Assembly: GCA_025800435.1 (NCBI GenBank)
Contig: JAOXRV010000657.1
Span: forward strand, 1 to 8,368
Length of the DNA: 8,368 nucleotides
Reading direction: 5' to 3'
From: Cellvibrionaceae bacterium
GTDB taxonomy: Bacteria > Pseudomonadota > Gammaproteobacteria > Pseudomonadales > Cellvibrionaceae
Of this stretch, positions 4,436 to 8,368 are shown one piece after another. The notes beneath the pieces are model-generated. The model searched no databases. It worked only from the letters and a program-made list of their open reading frames with translations, and was not told the DNA's origin. Positions within the stretch are counted from its first letter, which is position 1. Every line of letters starts with the position of its first letter. The position numbers were made by a program, and so were the translations under genes.

Positions 4436-4921
4436 CTAATGATGGGTGGGCTCGTCGGCATTGTGCACATGGCCGTGTTCCAGCTCATCGGCAGTGGCTT
4501 CGCGGATGCCTACAACTTCGACCTCAAAGTGCAGGTCCAGGCCGGCCAGGGGGTGATTGCCATCAATGGTAACGGTATCTTGTTCCACTTCAACGACCTC
4601 AACAATCTGCAGGCCGTGTTCGGTTTCGGCGTGGAACTCCATGCCGGGTTCAACTTTTTCTACCCCCTGGAACATCTCCAGGGGCAGTTCTTGAATCAAG
4701 TTTGGGTCGATTTCGCCGTAGCCCTGCTCGGCGGCGATAACAGTTTTGAGTTTATCGCCCACTTTTTTGCCGGCCAGCTCTAGCTCTAGGCCGGGCACAA
4801 TATTTTGGTAGCCGTGCAGATACTCCAGCGGCGCTTCGCCTTCGGATGTGTCGATGGTCTCGCCGCCTTCATTGCGCAGGGTGTAGTGGATAATACCCAC
4901 CATTTTGTCGGTCAGTTGCAT
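4436..4921 (-). CDS. SlyD/FKBP-type peptidyl-prolyl cis-trans isomerase
   Basis: This 161-aa cytoplasmic protein is of the SlyD-like FKBP family, which catalyses prolyl isomerisation and acts as a folding chaperone. The FKBP part is split as usual: IHYTLRNEGGETIDTSEGEAPLEYLHGYQNIVPGLE (about 11-46) with GKKVGDK, then the inserted chaperone flap (about 72-122, DPNLIQELPLEMF through TIDGNHPLAG). The closing strand is DLHFEVEVVGIREATADELEHGH. The His-rich tail that gives SlyD nickel binding is short (HGHVH and a final HH), so metal handling may be reduced. ATG 4921 matches the family start; an in-frame TTG at 4960 overlaps the upstream gene and is unlikely. The gap to the DUF3108 stop is 28 bases and a terminator follows, so it is the last gene of the unit. 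Confidence 0.92.
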   Translation of the reverse strand: MQLTDKMVGIIHYTLRNEGGETIDTSEGEAPLEYLHGYQNIVPGLELELAGKKVGDKLKTVIAAEQGYGEIDPNLIQELPLEMFQGVEKVEPGMEFHAETEHGLQIVEVVEVEQDTVTIDGNHPLAGLDLHFEVEVVGIREATADELEHGHVHNADEPTHH

Positions 4922-4949
4922 AGGGTTGCCTGTATAGGGTGTAAGGTTT

Positions 4950-5822
4950 TTAGGCGCCAAAGCTGCTGTTGCGCCCAGCTAAGGGCAGGCGCAGGGGCAG
5001 TAGCTCATGGCCGTGACCCAAACGGGGGGTCACGGTTTTACCATCCACTTCGGCGCGCAGTAGGTGAATGGCGTAGGTCTTGCCATCTTGCTCGGTTTGC
5101 TGGAGTTTGACCAGTAAATAATCCCAATTTTTAGCCATCCAGATATAGGTGGTGCGTTTTTTTCCCTTTTTACGCACTTTTTTAACTTTAATAGTGGCGA
5201 GCTTGCCCAGCCGGGTGTCGAGTATTTCTTCGCCCACCATTTCAAAGCTATAGGTTTTCAGGCGCCCGCCATCGGCAATATCGTACTCAAGGTTTTGCTT
5301 GCCGTTGAGTAAGTCGCTGCGCAGCTGCAGCTGGTAGCTGAGCTTATCCAGGGCCAGGGGGGGGATTGCCATGCTCCAGGGCTTGGCCTGTACATTATTG
5401 GTTACGCGCATATTGCCCCAGTCAAAATCCAGCACCGCATCGCGTGAGCGGCCCAGGCCCTCGCGGTGGTATTCGTAGCGTTTGGGTTGCAGGTGGCCGT
5501 TAATGCCCCAATTAAAGCGCGAACTTTCGCGCAGCTTGGCCAGCCAGGTGGAGGCGCTGAACACCAGCTCTTGCTCACCACTGTTTAGGGTGTTTAGGCT
5601 GCGGCTGGCCTCAATGGTAAAGCCTGAGAACTTTGCCTTATAAACGGCGTGGAAGTCTTTTGGGCGGCGGGGCTGTTCGGGGCCTTTTAGGGGGGCAATA
5701 CTGGCCAGGCTGGGCTCGTCTTCAGCGTTTGCAAGGCCGCTGCCCTGTAACAAGGCAGCCGCCAATAGCCCGGCCAGCCACAGCTGGCGGGGGTATGCGT
5801 GCTTGTTGGGGGCTGCTGCCAT
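4950..5822 (-). CDS. DUF3108 family envelope protein
   Basis: This 290-aa protein has a signal peptide: a basic start (NKHAYPRQ), the hydrophobic run LWLAGLLAAALLQGSGLA, and likely cleavage near LANA-ED. The mature part matches DUF3108 (PF11306), beta-rich periplasmic proteins of unknown function. It has FHAVYKAKFSGFTIEASRSL near the start, WLAKLRESSRFNW, an RYEYHREGLGRSRDAVLDFDW segment, PPLALDKLSYQLQLRSDL and a closing KTYAIHLL strand. A lysine-rich turn (KVKKVRKKGKKRTTYIW) stands out. ATG 5822 is preceded by AAGG 7-8 bases upstream. In Pseudomonas the same gene lies beside purN (PA0943 as I recall), which supports the call. It is 98 bases downstream of purN and 28 upstream of slyD, so likely co-transcribed. 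Confidence 0.88.
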   Translation of the reverse strand: MAAAPNKHAYPRQLWLAGLLAAALLQGSGLANAEDEPSLASIAPLKGPEQPRRPKDFHAVYKAKFSGFTIEASRSLNTLNSGEQELVFSASTWLAKLRESSRFNWGINGHLQPKRYEYHREGLGRSRDAVLDFDWGNMRVTNNVQAKPWSMAIPPLALDKLSYQLQLRSDLLNGKQNLEYDIADGGRLKTYSFEMVGEEILDTRLGKLATIKVKKVRKKGKKRTTYIWMAKNWDYLLVKLQQTEQDGKTYAIHLLRAEVDGKTVTPRLGHGHELLPLRLPLAGRNSSFGA

Positions 5823-5880
5823 TTGTGTACCTTGTTACCTTTTGGCTTGGGTCTTTGCTTTGGGCTTTGGGCCATGCCTA

Positions 5881-5906
5881 GTGTGCCCGGTTTTTTCAGG
5901 GCACAC
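5881..5906 (-). other. Inverted repeat between purN and the DUF3108 gene
   Basis: An 8-bp perfect stem, GTGTGCCC / GGGCACAC, has a 10-base loop and lies 15 bases downstream of the purN stop on the minus strand. No T-run follows on that strand, so a standard terminator is not supported. It could stabilise the purN mRNA end or attenuate transcription into the DUF3108 gene. Confidence 0.5.
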
Positions 5907-5920
5907 CACTGGCTTTATGA

Positions 5921-6592
5921 TCAACTGACGCTGATTAGACGACCGTTGGTGGGTAAAGGTTCACCGTCCAATAAGCTGCGGCTGCCCGCCGGGCTATTGT
6001 CCATCTTTAGGCGCCCCTGGCAAAACCACTGCACCGCCAGGGGGTAGATTACGTGCTCTTGCCGCTGCACCCTTGCCGCCAAGCTGTCGGCCGTATCATC
6101 GGGCAATATATCGATGGCAACCTGAACCGCCCCTGGCCCACCATCCAGCTCGGCGGTGACAAAATGCACCGTGGCGCCGTGCTGTGTATCACCCGCATCC
6201 AGCGCTCGCTGGTGTGTGTGCAGGCCCTGGTGCTTGGGCAGCAGCGAGGGGTGAATATTGAGCATGCGGCCTAAATAGTGCTCGGTAAAGGCCGGAGTCA
6301 AAATGCGCATAAAGCCAGCCAACACCACTAAATCGGGGCGCTGCTGGTCGATCAGCTCGGCCAGGGCGGTATCGAATAGCTCGCGGCTGGCAAAATCTTG
6401 GTGGTCTAAGGTTAGGGCGTTAATATCAGCTGCTGCGGCGCGCTCCAGGCCTTTAACACCGGGGCGGTTACTGATGACGGCGACTATTTCGCCACCCAGG
6501 CTGGCATTGGCCTGGGCATCGATTAAGGCCTGCAAATTGGTGCCGCTGCCAGAGATCAGCACCACCACACGTGGGACACAAGAGTTAGACAT
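5921..6592 (-). CDS. purN: Phosphoribosylglycinamide formyltransferase (GART)
   Basis: This 223-aa enzyme is the third step of de novo purine synthesis: it transfers a formyl group from 10-formyl-THF to GAR in the cytoplasm. SGSGTN (14-19) is the phosphate-binding loop. LAGFMRIL (91-98) and NIHPSLLPKHQGLHTH (112-127) contain the catalytic Asn112 and His114, and AELDGGPG (147-154) contains the catalytic Asp150. QEHVIYP (178-184) completes the family pattern. The tail after GRLKM (193-197) extends about 26 residues, slightly longer than the E. coli enzyme. The ATG is 8 bases after the purM stop, so the two are translated from one message, as commonly seen for purMN. Confidence 0.97.
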   Translation of the reverse strand: MSNSCVPRVVVLISGSGTNLQALIDAQANASLGGEIVAVISNRPGVKGLERAAAADINALTLDHQDFASRELFDTALAELIDQQRPDLVVLAGFMRILTPAFTEHYLGRMLNIHPSLLPKHQGLHTHQRALDAGDTQHGATVHFVTAELDGGPGAVQVAIDILPDDTADSLAARVQRQEHVIYPLAVQWFCQGRLKMDNSPAGSRSLLDGEPLPTNGRLISVS

Positions 6593-6600
6593 AAATGTGC

Positions 6601-7647
6601 TTACAGGCCAGCCAGCTCAACTTGCTCTTCGCCTTCGGCGGCTTCGGCAACTTGGCCGATCAGGAAGGACTCTTCGCCGGCGGCATTTAGTCGCCTAATA
6701 ACAGCGGCGGCGCGCTCGGCGGGCACGGCGATAATCATGCCTACGCCACAGTTAAAGGTGCGGTACATTTCCACTGGGTCGACATTGCCCTGTTGCTGCA
6801 ACCAGTTAAAGACACTGGGTATCTGCCAGGATTGGGTATCGATCACCGCTTTGCAGTTGGCTGGCAATACCCGGGGAATATTTTCTTGCAGGCCGCCGCC
6901 GGTAATATGGGATAGGGCGTGCACTGGCTCGGTTTTGATCAACTCAAGCAGGGGCTTTACGTAAATTCGGGTGGGTGCCATCAGCGCTTTGGCCAGGGGC
7001 TTGCCGTCCAACTCTTGATCGAGCGAGGCGCCGCTGAGTTCGATAATTTTGCGGATCAGCGAATAGCCGTTGGAGTGGGGGCCAGAGGAGGCCAGGCCAA
7101 TCAGGCTGTCGCCGGCGCTGACCTTGCTGCCGTCGATCAGCTCGCTTTTCTCGGCTACGCCCACGCAAAAGCCGGCTAGGTCGTAGTCTTCGCCCTCGTA
7201 CATGCCGGGCATTTCGGCGGTTTCGCCACCTACCAGGGCGGCGCCGGCCTGCTCACAGCCAACCCCAATGCCGTCAACCACCGCGGCGGCCACATCGACA
7301 TTGAGCTTGCCGGTGGCGTAGTAGTCGAGGAAAAACAGCGGCTCAGCGCCGGCCACTACCAGATCGTTTACACACATGGCCACCAGGTCGATGCCGATGG
7401 TGTCGTGCTGGTTTAAATCCATCGCCAGGCGCAGCTTGGTGCCGACCCCATCGGTGCCCGATACCAGCACCGGCTCGCGGTAGCCGGTAGGCAGCTCGCA
7501 CAGGGCGCCAAAGCCGCCGAGCCCGGCCATTACCTCTGGGCGGCGGGTGCGTTTGGCCACGTGCTTAATGCGCTCGACCAGCGCGTTACCTGCATCGATA
7601 TCAACACCGGCGTCTTTGTAGCTTAAAGAGGGCTGCTTGTCTGTCAT
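6601..7647 (-). CDS. purM: Phosphoribosylformylglycinamidine cyclo-ligase (AIR synthetase)
   Basis: This 348-aa enzyme is the fifth step of purine synthesis, an ATP-dependent ring closure of FGAM to AIR. Recognisable family blocks are LSYKDAGVDIDAGN (8-21), SGTDGVGTKL (63-72), GIDLVAMCVNDL (85-96), GGETAEMPGMY (140-150), SSGPHSNGYSLIR and HITGGGLQENIPRVLP. Length is normal. I chose ATG 7647 (MTDKQPSLSYKDAG) because the family starts here and AGGTGA lies about 13 bases upstream. A longer in-frame start at 7704 would add non-conserved residues. It is the first gene of the minus-strand unit and is divergent from the DUF2066 gene, the arrangement known from Pseudomonas. Confidence 0.97.
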   Translation of the reverse strand: MTDKQPSLSYKDAGVDIDAGNALVERIKHVAKRTRRPEVMAGLGGFGALCELPTGYREPVLVSGTDGVGTKLRLAMDLNQHDTIGIDLVAMCVNDLVVAGAEPLFFLDYYATGKLNVDVAAAVVDGIGVGCEQAGAALVGGETAEMPGMYEGEDYDLAGFCVGVAEKSELIDGSKVSAGDSLIGLASSGPHSNGYSLIRKIIELSGASLDQELDGKPLAKALMAPTRIYVKPLLELIKTEPVHALSHITGGGLQENIPRVLPANCKAVIDTQSWQIPSVFNWLQQQGNVDPVEMYRTFNCGVGMIIAVPAERAAAVIRRLNAAGEESFLIGQVAEAAEGEEQVELAGL

Positions 7648-7725
7648 AGGGCTAATCTTCACCTGAGGGCGCACTGGCGGGCCCAGCCCGGCCGAGTACG
7701 GCATTGCACCAAAAAGAGGGCGCGT

Positions 7726-7754
7726 ATTTTACCTAAAACTCTGCCTGAGCTCAT
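7726..7754 (-). promoter_or_regulatory. Possible purM promoter
   Basis: On the minus strand, -10 TAAAAT (7726-7731) lies 17 bases from a weak -35 ATGAGC (7749-7754), about 80 bases upstream of the purM ATG. The hexamer is 5 of 6; the -35 is 3 of 6. An imperfect palindrome, GCACAATTTGCGC (plus strand, 7771-7783), lies just upstream and might be an operator, but it does not have the PurR spacing. Confidence 0.3.
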
Positions 7755-7793
7755 TAACTTTATGCAGTGTGCACAATTTGCGCCTTAAGTCGG

Positions 7794-7822
7794 CTGTCAG
7801 GGCGGTCTGGGCAGGCTACAAT
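7794..7822 (+). promoter_or_regulatory. Possible promoter of the DUF2066 gene
   Basis: CTGTCA (7794-7799) and TACAAT (7817-7822) with a 17-base spacer match the sigma-70 pattern at 4/6 and 5/6. They lie about 125 bases upstream of the GTG start. A second option, TTGGCT (7857-7862) with TATGAT (7881-7886) and an 18-base spacer, is closer to the gene. Confidence 0.4.
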
Positions 7823-7947
7823 AGGGCGTTTAAGGGTTCGTTTTTGCGGGCCTATTTTGGCTGGGTTCAGTGCCTGGGGTTATGATCCGCGCTATGATGT
7901 GGCCCCGCCCCACCACCCGGCTTAATGGATTGAACTGAGACACCATA

Positions 7948-8368
7948 GTGAATACAGCCCCGCGCACCCACGCTTTACCCTTTTTTATTCTATTAGTTGG
8001 CCTATTGGGCCTGAGCAGCCACGGCTTGGCCGCCAAGGTCGATAACCTCTATCGGGCCAGTTTCCCAGTAGAGAAGCAAGACGGCGCCGAGCGCGAGCAG
8101 CTGGCCGCTGCCGGCTTGGCGCGGGTGCTGGTGAAGGTCTCCGGGCGCCGCAACTTGCCCCGCGAGGGCCAATTGGGCGAGGCCCTGCAAAGGGCCAACC
8201 GCTATTTACAGCAGTTTAGCTACAGCGGCGCCGAGCAGGGTTTTATCCTGCACCTGGATTACGCCAAAGGCGCGGTGGATAACCTGCTGCGCAAAAGCGC
8301 CTTACCCATCTGGCCCGACAACCGCCCGCAGATTTTGCTGTGGTTGGTACAAGATAATTCTCAGCAGC
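7948..8368 (+). CDS. DUF2066 family protein, 5' part
   Basis: 140 codons are visible; the gene runs off the right edge. Residues about 1-28 form a signal peptide (FFILLVGLLGLSSHGLAA), so it is probably periplasmic or envelope-located. The mature start KVDNLYRASFPVEKQDGAEREQLAAAGLARVLVKVSGRRNL is the DUF2066 (PF09839) signature, and AKGAVDNLLRKSALPIW with QILLWLV follows the family order. I chose GTG 7948 because it directly precedes the signal peptide; ATG 7925 meets a stop two codons later. The ribosome site is weak (GAGAC). Its place divergent from purM matches Pseudomonas, where hda follows. Function unknown. Confidence 0.88.
   Translation, partial: MNTAPRTHALPFFILLVGLLGLSSHGLAAKVDNLYRASFPVEKQDGAEREQLAAAGLARVLVKVSGRRNLPREGQLGEALQRANRYLQQFSYSGAEQGFILHLDYAKGAVDNLLRKSALPIWPDNRPQILLWLVQDNSQQ

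Noticed and set aside
5881..5906. Dyad after purN as an intrinsic terminator.
   Set aside because: No T-run follows on the minus strand, and the DUF3108 gene downstream has no evident promoter of its own.
7771..7783. Near-palindrome GCACAATTTGCGC upstream of purM as a PurR operator.
   Set aside because: The PurR box is a 16-bp palindrome centred on CG; this one has a different centre and length and two mismatched pairs.
1..8368. CRISPR arrays, tRNA or rRNA genes, insertion sequences.
   Set aside because: No regularly spaced identical repeats, no cloverleaf or rRNA-like conserved stretches, and no transposase frame were seen on reading both strands.

Overview
The window looks like a gammaproteobacterial chromosome, probably a marine Cellvibrionales- or Pseudomonadales-like lineage. 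The main reason is the conserved block purM-purN-DUF3108 with a divergent DUF2066 gene beside purM, which I recall from Pseudomonas and relatives. The genus cannot be fixed from this sequence.

Right part (about 4397-8368): a GC-rich housekeeping block. A minus-strand transcription unit reads purM, purN, a DUF3108 envelope protein and a SlyD/FKBP-type prolyl isomerase, ending at a good hairpin terminator (4397-4421). A DUF2066 protein starts on the plus strand at 7948 and runs off the window.

Middle part (about 1342-4046): a compact array of integron gene cassettes, visibly more AT-rich than the flanks and all read on the minus strand. Five attC recombination sites can be drawn (1342-1417, 1980-2073, 2423-2558, 2991-3081, 3590-3691). 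Each has R''/R' boxes, and four have clear L''/L' arms with one extra base in L''. The cassettes carry, in transcription order: a DUF7079-like protein, a secreted 183-aa unknown, a PaaI-type hotdog thioesterase, a secreted 109-aa cysteine-containing unknown, and a ParE/RelE-type toxin-antitoxin pair. A 287-aa membrane-anchored unknown follows, but no convincing attC closes it on the left. No integrase gene is present in the window; the array begins at a lone core site (4040-4046) behind slyD. It is therefore either a CALIN (attC cluster lacking an integrase) or the part of an integron away from its integrase.

Left end (1-220): the 3' end of an unidentified plus-strand gene with a coiled-coil-like tail, followed by a hairpin terminator.

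The most unusual points are these. The attC sites share a secondary structure with an inner stem holding one conserved bulged A on the cassette strand, and in four of five a side hairpin that would make a branched fold. The toxin gene lacks any ATG, GTG or TTG start: the expected TAATG overlap reads TAATA, and a TTTAAAA slippery-type heptamer sits in the right frame just upstream.
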